A stretch of 64,000 nucleotides of DNA from contig NZ_WTKU01000011.1 in NCBI RefSeq assembly GCF_011378715.1, positions 62,001 through 126,000 of the forward strand, read 5' to 3'. Positions 46,223 through 54,569 of this stretch are shown in pieces. The stretch is from Psychromonas sp. SA13A (lineage in GTDB: Bacteria > Pseudomonadota > Gammaproteobacteria > Enterobacterales > Psychromonadaceae). The first letter of the stretch is position 1; every line of letters begins with the position of its first letter. The notes below the pieces were generated by a model. It saw only the letters and a list, made by a program, of their open reading frames with translations. It searched no databases and was not told the origin of the DNA. Made by a program: the position numbers and the translations under genes.

Positions 46223-48847
46223 TTATTTTTCAGAAACTAAAGACCAATGCTTTTTAATTTCAGTATCATTTGGCATTAATTCCAGCGCTTTTTTCAGTAT
46301 TGGTTTTGCTTGTTCATATTTACCCGCCTGATATAAGATCCAACCGTAAGTATCTAAAACAGCACCATTATTCGGTGCGACTTTATAAGCCCTTTCAGCC
46401 ATTACCTCGGCTTTAGGATCCCCACTTAATGAATATAACCAAGCTGCATTATTCAAGCTAGCTACTTGATTAGGAGCAACCGATAGAACTTTCTCATAAG
46501 CCGCTATCGCTGCTGTATTATTACCTTCACCTTGCAATACCATGCCATCATTTAAATTTGCATAAACACTGTTAGGTGATTTTTCTTTCCATTTAGCTAA
46601 TAAATCACGCGCTTTTACATTATCTTCAACTTTATAAAAGTTATATAACTCAAGAGCAATTTCCTCTGTTGCACTTTTATTCCATTCAGCTTTTAATAAC
46701 TGCTCAGCTTTGACTTTATCTTTCTGTGCTAATGCTAATTGAGCCTGTAATAGTACGACTTGAGGGTTGTCTGGCAACATAGATTCTATTTGCTTCAATA
46801 CTTTATCAGCTTCCGTATATTGCCCTGAACGCGTCTCAATTGTAGCAAGTCTAATTAAGAACAATGGTTGTTCAGGCGTTAATTGCAATTGCGCTAATGT
46901 TAACTCCCTCGCAACAGGGTAATTACCCTCTTGCATTGCCATAATAATTCTTACATTACTTATTTGTTGTTGTAATTGATCGGCTTTATCTTTTAACTCA
47001 ACGGGTAAATCTGATGCAGTTTTAACCAGCAGATCTGCTTCGGTTAAGTTATTACTTTGATACTGATAATCAGCTAATACTAACGCTAAAATATTAGCCT
47101 TATGTTTATTGGATAAGTAGGTACCAACTGTTAGAGGATCTTTTTGCTGCTGCTTAAGGCTAACAACTGCACCATAATAAGCTCTTAATTGGTCTGGATA
47201 TAGCGTAATTATTTTATCGTATTGCTCAAAAGCCGCTTTCCAATCTTGTTGAATTTGCTTGCTTTGTGCTAAGCCGTAATAAGCCTGCACATCATTATCA
47301 GATTCTTCAATAATGCGATTAAAATGATCCTCAGCAAGCGAGAATTGATTACGGTATAGATAATAATTTGCAACTAATAAACGTGTTTGTGCCACGCTAC
47401 CTTCTTTCTTAGCCAATTCAGTAATAAATTGATCTGCTTTATCTAACTCCTTTAATTCAATTAATTTTTTTAAATAAGCCGTTTGCAAAGGAAAATCTGA
47501 GTTATTTTTTTGCAGACCTTTTGCTAATACATCTAGTACTTGTTGTGATTGTTCTGGCGTTTTAGCAGTAATATAACTACTTGTTAATAAAGGTAGTTGA
47601 GAAGAATCTGGAAATAGTTTTGCGATTCGAGCAAGCGCGATGTCAGCTTTATCAAACTCACCTTCTGAAATAGCAGCAATGGTATAAAGTGTTAACGTAT
47701 CAAGTCGATTTTCATAGTCAATCACATCATCTAATATCGCTAATACATCATTACTCTGATTTAGCTTAAGCTGCGTCATTGCATAGATTTGAGTTAATTG
47801 TGGCGTATTCACTTCAGGGTCGATCATACCTGATAGGTATTTTTCAGCACCGTTGATATCGCCCTCAGTGTATAAAATGACACCTAACATGGTCGACGCT
47901 TTATTATTTTTTGCATCAATTTTTAAGATTTCATAAAGCTCTTTTTTTGCTTTCGCTATCTCTTTTCTTTTGTAATATTCCTGTGCTGAAGCATAGTGCT
48001 CGTTGATAGTGGTTGCTGTTGGAAATTCATCACTTAGTATACGAGAGTATAATAAAGCTTCAGAGCTACGCCCCTGTGAAGTTAGAATGCTTGTTAGCGC
48101 TCTTAGAATACCAATACGCTCAGGCGTAAAAATATCAGATGACGGGATCACTGTAAGTGCATAAGATAATGTTTTTTCAGCATTTTCTATTTCTCCTTTA
48201 CCCATTAATAGAAAGCCTTTAAGCATTAAGCCTTCGATATTTTTTTCATCCACTTGTAATGCACTATCAAGTAATGAAAGAGCATTCTGCTTATTACTCT
48301 GTGCTGCAGCAATGCGTGCTTCACCAATTAAACCTTCGCTTTTAAAGTCAGAGGTCGTCTGCAGTTCTTTGAATAATGACAATGCTTGTTTACCATTATC
48401 TTCAAGTAACAGTATTTTTGCTTTTAACAATTTAAATTGATTAGCATCTTGAGATAACAAATCAGCATGCTGCTCAATTAATTTATTTGCAGAAATAACC
48501 TTGCCACTACGTTGATAAGACTCTAACAGTAGTAAGTAATAATCTGCATTTTTATCGCCTTTATAAGCCTTTAAAACCTCAATCGATTGATTAGATTGCC
48601 CTAGTTTATTATAGGTTTTTGCCAAAATAAGATAACCATCACTATAATTGGGATAAGCAGTAATGGCATTATTGGCAGAGTTTATCGCAGCTTTAAATTG
48701 ACTCTGCTCTAAATAAGTTTTGCCTTGCTGAGTATATTGAGTCAAATCAGCAACATTGGCTGATTCAGGATCTCCATTGCAGCCAACCATAAGCAAAGAG
48801 CTTACTAATACAAATGAACTCAAAATGCCTGTTGTATGTTTTTTCAT
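46223..48847 (-). CDS. prsT: Exosortase-A-system TPR lipoprotein
   Basis: Lipoprotein of 874 aa. The signal peptide ends in the lipobox LMVGC with Cys23. The rest is almost entirely tetratricopeptide repeats (for example YLILAKTYNKLGQSNQSIEV, AYYGLAQSKQIQQDWKAAFE, DTYGWILYQAGKYEQAKPIL). This matches PrsT, the large TPR lipoprotein that accompanies exosortase A and is thought to act in polymer export, as an AlgK/BcsC-like scaffold. It is the last gene of block 1, downstream of prsR. AAGGGA precedes the ATG. Confidence 0.88.
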   Translation of the reverse strand: MKKHTTGILSSFVLVSSLLMVGCNGDPESANVADLTQYTQQGKTYLEQSQFKAAINSANNAITAYPNYSDGYLILAKTYNKLGQSNQSIEVLKAYKGDKNADYYLLLLESYQRSGKVISANKLIEQHADLLSQDANQFKLLKAKILLLEDNGKQALSLFKELQTTSDFKSEGLIGEARIAAAQSNKQNALSLLDSALQVDEKNIEGLMLKGFLLMGKGEIENAEKTLSYALTVIPSSDIFTPERIGILRALTSILTSQGRSSEALLYSRILSDEFPTATTINEHYASAQEYYKRKEIAKAKKELYEILKIDAKNNKASTMLGVILYTEGDINGAEKYLSGMIDPEVNTPQLTQIYAMTQLKLNQSNDVLAILDDVIDYENRLDTLTLYTIAAISEGEFDKADIALARIAKLFPDSSQLPLLTSSYITAKTPEQSQQVLDVLAKGLQKNNSDFPLQTAYLKKLIELKELDKADQFITELAKKEGSVAQTRLLVANYYLYRNQFSLAEDHFNRIIEESDNDVQAYYGLAQSKQIQQDWKAAFEQYDKIITLYPDQLRAYYGAVVSLKQQQKDPLTVGTYLSNKHKANILALVLADYQYQSNNLTEADLLVKTASDLPVELKDKADQLQQQISNVRIIMAMQEGNYPVARELTLAQLQLTPEQPLFLIRLATIETRSGQYTEADKVLKQIESMLPDNPQVVLLQAQLALAQKDKVKAEQLLKAEWNKSATEEIALELYNFYKVEDNVKARDLLAKWKEKSPNSVYANLNDGMVLQGEGNNTAAIAAYEKVLSVAPNQVASLNNAAWLYSLSGDPKAEVMAERAYKVAPNNGAVLDTYGWILYQAGKYEQAKPILKKALELMPNDTEIKKHWSLVSEK

Positions 48848-48887
48848 GGTATTCCCTTTTATAAAAGGTAGTTGAAATTCATTTTAA

Positions 48888-50240
48888 TTATTGCATATCA
48901 TATTTTTTCATTAGGTCATAAAGCGTGGGTCGCGTGATACCTAAAGATTTTGCGGCCGCGCTTACATTATGATCAGATGCAATTAATGCTTGCTTCAACG
49001 CACTTACTTCTGCATTTCGTCTAATTTCTTTTAGGTTAAGCGGTGTCGTATCGGCATTCACTAATCCTAAATCTAAAGCACTGATGTATTTTAAATCGCA
49101 CATGATAGCTGCACGTTTTATTTTGTTTTCCATCTCTCGCACATTACCTGGCCAAGTATGATTTTCTATGCCATTTATCGCATCTTCCGAGAAACCGATA
49201 ATTTGTAATTTCTGTTTTTTTACATACTTATTAAGTAAATATTTAGCCAATAAAATTTTATCTGAACCACGATCTCTTAAGGGCGGTATATCTATTTGAA
49301 TTTCTGCAATACGATAAAAGAGATCTTCACGAAACTCACCTGTAGCGACCAATTTTTCTAAATCTTTATGGGTTGCACATATAATACGAGTATCGATATT
49401 AATTTGCGTTCGACCACCTACTCGCTCTATTACTCGCTCTTGTAAAAAACGCAATAATTTAGCTTGCAGGTGTAATGGCATATCACCAATTTCATCAAGA
49501 AATAAGGTCCCTTTATGCGCCATTTCAATTTTACCGACGGTACTTTTAACTGCACCGGTAAATGCACCTTTTTCATAACCAAAGAGTTCACTTTCAATCA
49601 AGTTTTCAGGGATAGCTGCACAATTTATCGCTATCATCTTATGATCTTTTCGCAAACTAAGTTGATGCAGAGAATTAGCGATAACTTCTTTACCCGTTCC
49701 ACTTTCACCAATCAATAAACAAGACGCATCAGTGGGAGCAATTTTTTCTATCATCGAGCATATTTTTAACATCTTAGTATCGCTAGCAATCAACCCATTT
49801 AACATTGATTCTTTTTGACTGCGACTGCTAAGCTGACGATTCTTCTCTTCTAGATGATAGATATGAAAAGCACGTTGCACGATAAGATCTAAGGTATCTG
49901 CATCTACTGGTTTGGCATAAAAGTCATAAGAGCCTAATTTAACGGCCTGCATTGCATGTTCATTACCCTCATTACCTGTCATCACAATAATTTTCATATA
50001 AGGATGTAAATGAAGCGCCTGCTGCAATAATTCAAACCCTTCGGTCACACCATCCTCATCGGGAGGTAGCCCCAAGTCTTGGATCATGACTTTAGGCTCA
50101 TGTAAACGAATAGCAGAGATAGCTTCTTTTTGATTGGCGGCAATGACAACATTATAATCAGAAAAATGCCATTTCAATTGGGTCTGTAAGCCAAGATCAT
50201 CTTCTACTATCAGTAACGTATCAGCTTTTTTATTTTTCAA
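48888..50240 (-). CDS. prsR: Sigma-54-dependent response regulator of the exosortase A system
   Basis: NtrC-type regulator of 450 aa. The receiver domain (about residues 8-125) has the phospho-acceptor Asp55 (MIQDLGLPP), the acidic pair at 14-15 and VMTG. The AAA+ domain has Walker A GESGTGKE, the sigma-54 contact loop GAFTGA and Walker B FLDEIGD. The C-terminus is a Fis-type helix-turn-helix (VSAAAKSLGITRPTLYDLMK). Its partner is the PrsK-like kinase of the same block. It is expected to activate sigma-54 promoters of exosortase/PEP-CTERM genes; I found no convincing -24/-12 element in this window. The start is TTG with AGGAAAG upstream. Confidence 0.93.
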   Translation of the reverse strand: MKNKKADTLLIVEDDLGLQTQLKWHFSDYNVVIAANQKEAISAIRLHEPKVMIQDLGLPPDEDGVTEGFELLQQALHLHPYMKIIVMTGNEGNEHAMQAVKLGSYDFYAKPVDADTLDLIVQRAFHIYHLEEKNRQLSSRSQKESMLNGLIASDTKMLKICSMIEKIAPTDASCLLIGESGTGKEVIANSLHQLSLRKDHKMIAINCAAIPENLIESELFGYEKGAFTGAVKSTVGKIEMAHKGTLFLDEIGDMPLHLQAKLLRFLQERVIERVGGRTQINIDTRIICATHKDLEKLVATGEFREDLFYRIAEIQIDIPPLRDRGSDKILLAKYLLNKYVKKQKLQIIGFSEDAINGIENHTWPGNVREMENKIKRAAIMCDLKYISALDLGLVNADTTPLNLKEIRRNAEVSALKQALIASDHNVSAAAKSLGITRPTLYDLMKKYDMQ

Positions 50241-50249
50241 TATCTTTCC

Positions 50250-51527
50250 TTAATTCCTAAATTCAATTCTAGCTGTGTAACGCATTTCATCATAACTTGA
50301 GATACTAGCTGTAGACTGTTTTTCATACTCAGCTTGCAATGAGAAACTTAACCTTGGACGGAATAAGTATTTTGCACCTATGATGGCATTAGTGATTTGT
50401 TTATCGAAATCTGAAACCAGTGTTGACTCACTATATTGTAACGATACAAAAGAATTTAATTTTTCAGTGTTTTTGAAGTCGAAGCCTGTACTTAAACCCC
50501 AGCGAGGATCTTTTTCATCGGTATTTATATCTTTTTCTTGTTGATAATAAATATTGTTATTGTTGTTTAAGCGACTTGTAATAATAAATTTATGATCTAA
50601 TTGGATCCTGTCTATCCATAATAACTGGCTATCGGAAAAGTCTTCACTTTCATTATCTGCCACATCAAGACCTAACCCTAAAGATGAGTCGCTTAACTCC
50701 CTTTCTGCGCTCAATGAAAGGTTATGTTTAGCGAATTGATATTGGTAAGCTAATTTGAAAATAGCACCAGTTTCATCACTGTTATCATCGCTTAATTTGC
50801 TATAACCCAATTGCACTAAATAAGTACCGGCAACCAATTGCCCTTCGATAGAGGCATTAACACTAATCTCTTGATAGTCGGCCCCTGTATTGCGATATTC
50901 AACATCACTCATATCACTAGAAAGTTCGAAGCGAGTTTTAGTATTTAATTTATGGTACCAAGCCAATCCAAAAATATTACGATCTGTATCATCGTCATCA
51001 TTATCGCTAAGACGTGTTGCTATATAATTATAACTAAGTTGAAATCCGGCGCGTTTTGAATAAGGAATGATCCAGACAGGATTGACAGTGAATACATCCC
51101 TGTCTCCACTATTTTCAGGTACATCACTGCTTGATTGGTCGAGTAAATATGAACGCCTAAAATGGCTTAAATTAAGCATCAGATTCTTACTAAAAATCTC
51201 CTGCGATAAATTTAAGCTACCCGAGATATCGCTTTCATCATCAGTTTCATCATCGCTATAAGTTGAATAAGAAATAGTGTAATCAAGTGCGGTCAAATTG
51301 GTCGCGGTTTGATTAAAATAACCCAAGCCAAGATCAATCGTTTGCTCATACCCTGACTCTTTGTTCACACTCGATTTATTAATGTTATCACTCTGTGCAT
51401 GCTCAATACCCAATGAGATATAACGATCACTCACAGAAGCAGGCAAATCACTTGCAATAGCGGTGCTTGACAATAATGCCATTAAGCTCGTTTCTATAAA
51501 TTTAAAACTACATTTTTTTAATTTCAT
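50250..51527 (-). CDS. Outer-membrane beta-barrel protein of the exosortase A locus
   Basis: Secreted protein of about 425 aa. The signal peptide (about FIETSLMALLSSTAIAS) is followed by alternating beta-strand patterns with many aromatic and acidic residues (FELSSDMSDVEYRNTG, YLVQLGYSKLSDDNSD, AIIGAKYLFRPRLSFSLQAE), ending IEFRN. This is a transmembrane barrel of about 16 strands. A barrel protein of this type (TIGR03016-like) is a usual member of exosortase A loci and may form the secretion pore. ATG at 51527 is preferred over GTG at 51533; neither has a strong ribosome binding site. Confidence 0.8.
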   Translation of the reverse strand: MKLKKCSFKFIETSLMALLSSTAIASDLPASVSDRYISLGIEHAQSDNINKSSVNKESGYEQTIDLGLGYFNQTATNLTALDYTISYSTYSDDETDDESDISGSLNLSQEIFSKNLMLNLSHFRRSYLLDQSSSDVPENSGDRDVFTVNPVWIIPYSKRAGFQLSYNYIATRLSDNDDDDTDRNIFGLAWYHKLNTKTRFELSSDMSDVEYRNTGADYQEISVNASIEGQLVAGTYLVQLGYSKLSDDNSDETGAIFKLAYQYQFAKHNLSLSAERELSDSSLGLGLDVADNESEDFSDSQLLWIDRIQLDHKFIITSRLNNNNNIYYQQEKDINTDEKDPRWGLSTGFDFKNTEKLNSFVSLQYSESTLVSDFDKQITNAIIGAKYLFRPRLSFSLQAEYEKQSTASISSYDEMRYTARIEFRN

Positions 51528-51541
51528 ATTCACACTATCGA

Positions 51542-52294
51542 CTATTGATTATTAAGAACCAATCCAGCTAGCTTATCTTTACCGATTGCATCGACGCCTG
51601 CTTCCACTTGCGAAGAGTTCGATTGACCATACCCAACAACTAAAATGGCGGTATCGCAAATTGAAGCTAATATCTGAGTTTCCGCGTATAAGCCAATGGG
51701 GGGGGTATCAATAATGATAAAACGATCTGGATATCGGTTTTTAACTGAGTTAATAAAATTTTGCATATTAAGTGAAGAAAAGAGCTCTGCAGCATGAATA
51801 ATATTCGTACCAACAGGTATCACCCTAACTCTAGGAATACCAGATGGATAAATAATATCTGTAATAGCATCAGTGTCTCTTGCTAACAAATTAGTTAACC
51901 CGAGCGTTGGCTCGTTTTTCAAATAGGAAGCAATTCGAGGTTTATAAATATTACAATCAATCACTAAGGCAGTTTTACCTTGATCTAATGCAATACTGGT
52001 CGCTAAATTCATACTTACATGACTAGTACCTGATTCTTGAGAGATCCCGGTTACCATGCACACAAAGTTATTGTTGTCCATTTTATTTAATAGATTAGTA
52101 CGTAATTCGCGGTAAGCATTTAGCGTTTTATAATCATCAAGACCAGGATAAATGATTTTACGTTCATCCAATTCCTTTGACGAAAGCAAGGCTGTTTCAG
52201 CCATCTCCGTTATCTTACTCAGTTGCAGCGACTCAGGCGTGAAGGTATCACGACTTTGCAGGGCTGAAGAATTATTTGAAGAAGAATCAGACAT
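51542..52294 (-). CDS. CpsD-like polysaccharide ATPase with degenerate P-loop
   Basis: Protein of about 250 aa in the BY-kinase/ParA-like family that partners Wzz proteins. YRELRTNLLNKM is the usual lead-in. The P-loop reads VTGISQESGTSHVSMNLA, where the family has GEGKST: the Walker A lysine is Thr90. Walker A' (ALVIDCN) and Walker B (FIIIDTPP) remain. The tyrosine-rich C-terminal tail of autophosphorylating members is missing; the protein ends LVLNNQ. It may be a non-kinase partner of the chain-length protein, comparable to other degenerate members such as HfsB. ATG at 52294 is chosen because TTTGGAG lies nine bases upstream; an ATG at 52315 overlaps the preceding gene. Confidence 0.82.
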   Translation of the reverse strand: MSDSSSNNSSALQSRDTFTPESLQLSKITEMAETALLSSKELDERKIIYPGLDDYKTLNAYRELRTNLLNKMDNNNFVCMVTGISQESGTSHVSMNLATSIALDQGKTALVIDCNIYKPRIASYLKNEPTLGLTNLLARDTDAITDIIYPSGIPRVRVIPVGTNIIHAAELFSSLNMQNFINSVKNRYPDRFIIIDTPPIGLYAETQILASICDTAILVVGYGQSNSSQVEAGVDAIGKDKLAGLVLNNQ

Positions 52295-52295
52295 A

Positions 52296-53840
52296 TTAAA
52301 ATGCTCCAAAATCAATGATATTTGTTAATGATGCACCGTATTTGTAGGCAACAGCGATAGCGACATAACAAGATAAACAAGCAATATAATAAAGTAAGAG
52401 GAAAGTATTATGTACCCGCTTACGCCTTTTCTCAGCATTACAAAGGGCATGTGGAATACCTGCTAATAAACTAACACCTTCAAAATCTTTTATTTCAGAG
52501 GTAAATCGAATTTTTGAATCAAGCATGATTTTAATAACAAAAATAGCGATCATAATAAGTAAAGCAACAATAGGCCCCGCAGCAAAAAAGTGTATAAAAC
52601 GCGCACCAATAGGGGTATTCGGGTAAGTGGCTGCTTCTTGCAGTTTATAGTTCACCCCTTGGCCTTGAATATCTAACACCATAGAAATACGTGCTTTTTC
52701 TTTTTTAGTTAGCATTTCTTCATATTGCTCTTGAAATACACTGTAATCACGGGTTAATTCAGACAATTCCGCTTTATTATTCGCAATACGTTTACGTCGT
52801 TCATAGGATTCATCTAATAATTCATTAAATGCCTTAAGTCGATTTAACAGGGTTTGATGCTCAATTCTTGCAGCAGATAATAAACTCCGTAGCTCTCCAT
52901 ACAATGGATTAAGATCTGAATTAATAGGTTTGTTAGCTTGTTCGCCATTCGCCAAGTCAGCGAGAGTATTCTCTAAATCATTGATTTTATAATTAATATC
53001 AACAATTGCAGGATAACTATCTTCATAATTGATCAGCAAAGCTGCTTTTTCTTTTTTCAGCTCTCTTAATTGAGATTGATAGACTGACGATTCATAATTA
53101 TTACCAACTAACTTATTCTCTCTAGAAAGTTGCTTTTGTAAGTTCCAGACTCGTGTATTGCTTTCTTGAACTTGTATGTTCATCTCTTCAATTGAAGAGC
53201 GTAATGAAGCAATACGAGAATTTACTTCAGATTCCGTACCATCGAAGTTAGATGATTGAAAACTTTTGAGTTTTTCCTCTGCTTTTAACAGTAAATCTTT
53301 ATAAGATGCTGTTTGTTGGTCAATAAAGTTATAAGCACTTCGACTTTCCTGACGTTTTGTATCTGCGCTATCTTCAATAAAAACGGATACCACTTTGTTC
53401 AGCACTTCAAAGGTTCTACTTGCAGTATCGTCTTTATAGGAAACTTGAATGTAGTTACCTGACTTACCCGTTACAGTCAAACCACCTCGAATTTGACTAA
53501 TTTTAATGTCTTTTGCTAAGCCAGCAGGGAACGTATTTTCACCATAAACGCTATCGATCACTTCCGATAAAATACGCGGCGAATAAATAATATCACGCAC
53601 CTGGTCACTTCTGTTCTGCTTTAACTCGGTGACAGAGGCTTTCGAGCCTAATAAAGGTTTAATGATATTTTGATTATCAGCATAAATAGTAATCGAACTA
53701 GAATAACTCGGCGGTCGTAACATGCCTACAAACATGATAGCAAAGCTAATAATGGTCATTAAAAAGGCCACTTTAAACTTACGCTGACATATCTCTCGCC
53801 ATGTTACGGCGACATATTTAAAAATTTCCGTAATATCCAT
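52296..53840 (-). CDS. Chain-length determinant protein (Wzz/GumC type)
   Basis: Inner-membrane polysaccharide co-polymerase of 514 aa. It has an N-terminal Wzz domain with a membrane segment (VAFLMTIISFAIMFVGML) and an extended periplasmic coiled coil from about residue 160 to 380 (KDLLLKAEEKLKSFQS, LRELKKEKAALLIN). A proline-rich GNVR-type segment comes before the second membrane helix (ATYPNTPIGARFIHFFAAG). An extra helix pair lies at the C-terminus. It sets polymer length and couples synthesis to the Wza-like exporter. It belongs with the adjacent export lipoprotein and the CpsD-like ATPase. Confidence 0.9.
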   Translation of the reverse strand: MDITEIFKYVAVTWREICQRKFKVAFLMTIISFAIMFVGMLRPPSYSSSITIYADNQNIIKPLLGSKASVTELKQNRSDQVRDIIYSPRILSEVIDSVYGENTFPAGLAKDIKISQIRGGLTVTGKSGNYIQVSYKDDTASRTFEVLNKVVSVFIEDSADTKRQESRSAYNFIDQQTASYKDLLLKAEEKLKSFQSSNFDGTESEVNSRIASLRSSIEEMNIQVQESNTRVWNLQKQLSRENKLVGNNYESSVYQSQLRELKKEKAALLINYEDSYPAIVDINYKINDLENTLADLANGEQANKPINSDLNPLYGELRSLLSAARIEHQTLLNRLKAFNELLDESYERRKRIANNKAELSELTRDYSVFQEQYEEMLTKKEKARISMVLDIQGQGVNYKLQEAATYPNTPIGARFIHFFAAGPIVALLIMIAIFVIKIMLDSKIRFTSEIKDFEGVSLLAGIPHALCNAEKRRKRVHNTFLLLYYIACLSCYVAIAVAYKYGASLTNIIDFGAF

Positions 53841-53842
53841 CT

Positions 53843-54451
53843 TTAAAATACACTCTCAGGAATTATTAAAATGTCAGATGGACGAAGCAGATAATTAGTA
53901 TCTAAAATGCCTCTGTTTAAAATATCATCAACATTAACATGGTAAGGTTTGATGCCATCAGGTGTGTTTCTGTACAAAATTGCTTCATCTGCATTTGCAA
54001 ACTCTGTTAAACCGCCAGCTTCCAACACTAAATCTAATACATTTAAATCTGTGTAATAAGGAATCGATAATGGGCCGTTAACTGCGCCTGTAATACGTAC
54101 ACGACTTGAATAAGAAGCACTATTAGCACCGAGCACAATAACGGTTACGTTAGGGGCACGGATAAATTTACTTAATTTATCCGCAAGTTCTGACGCTAAC
54201 ACTTCAGGTGTTAATCCTTGCGCTTGCGCATCCCCCACTAAAGGCATTGAAATTTTGCCATCAGGGCGGACAGGAACAGTGACAGAAAGATCTTGGTTTT
54301 TCCAAACACTGATTAATAACTGATCATTATTACCTATTTTATATTCTGAAAATTTAACTTTATCCGAATAAGGTTCTTCATGTAAAACAACTGTTTTTGC
54401 ACATCCGCTTATCATCACAGTACAGAGAAGCGCTAGTAGATATTTATTCAT
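53843..54451 (-). CDS. Polysaccharide export lipoprotein (Wza-like)
   Basis: Periplasmic/outer-membrane lipoprotein of 202 aa. The lipobox is MISGC with the acylated cysteine at about residue 17. The Poly_export domain (EYKIGNNDQLLISVWKNQDL, VPVRPDGKISMPLVGDAQA QG) is followed by a SLBB-type region (GAVNGPLSIPYYTDLNVLDL). The protein is short, like the TIGR03027-type exporters of exosortase A loci. It forms or caps the export channel. GAGAG precedes the ATG. It is 117 bp downstream of prsK in the same direction. Confidence 0.9.
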   Translation of the reverse strand: MNKYLLALLCTVMISGCAKTVVLHEEPYSDKVKFSEYKIGNNDQLLISVWKNQDLSVTVPVRPDGKISMPLVGDAQAQGLTPEVLASELADKLSKFIRAPNVTVIVLGANSASYSSRVRITGAVNGPLSIPYYTDLNVLDLVLEAGGLTEFANADEAILYRNTPDGIKPYHVNVDDILNRGILDTNYLLRPSDILIIPESVF

Positions 54452-54569
54452 ATTTTTCTCTCTTTTTTAATTTAAGTGTAAATGCTAGTTTAAACCCAAT
54501 TACGTTATTAGGAGATTACCCTAATTACTTAAAACAAATCATATTTATCTTATAAAAATGTTAATGCCG

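Noticed and set aside
49265-49280. GGGCGGTAT as an ops/RfaH element
   Set aside because: It lies inside the prsR coding region on the wrong strand and does not match the full ops core context.
54452-54569. Hairpin between prsK and the Wza-like gene as a terminator
   Set aside because: Only a five-base stem with no T-run, too weak to call.
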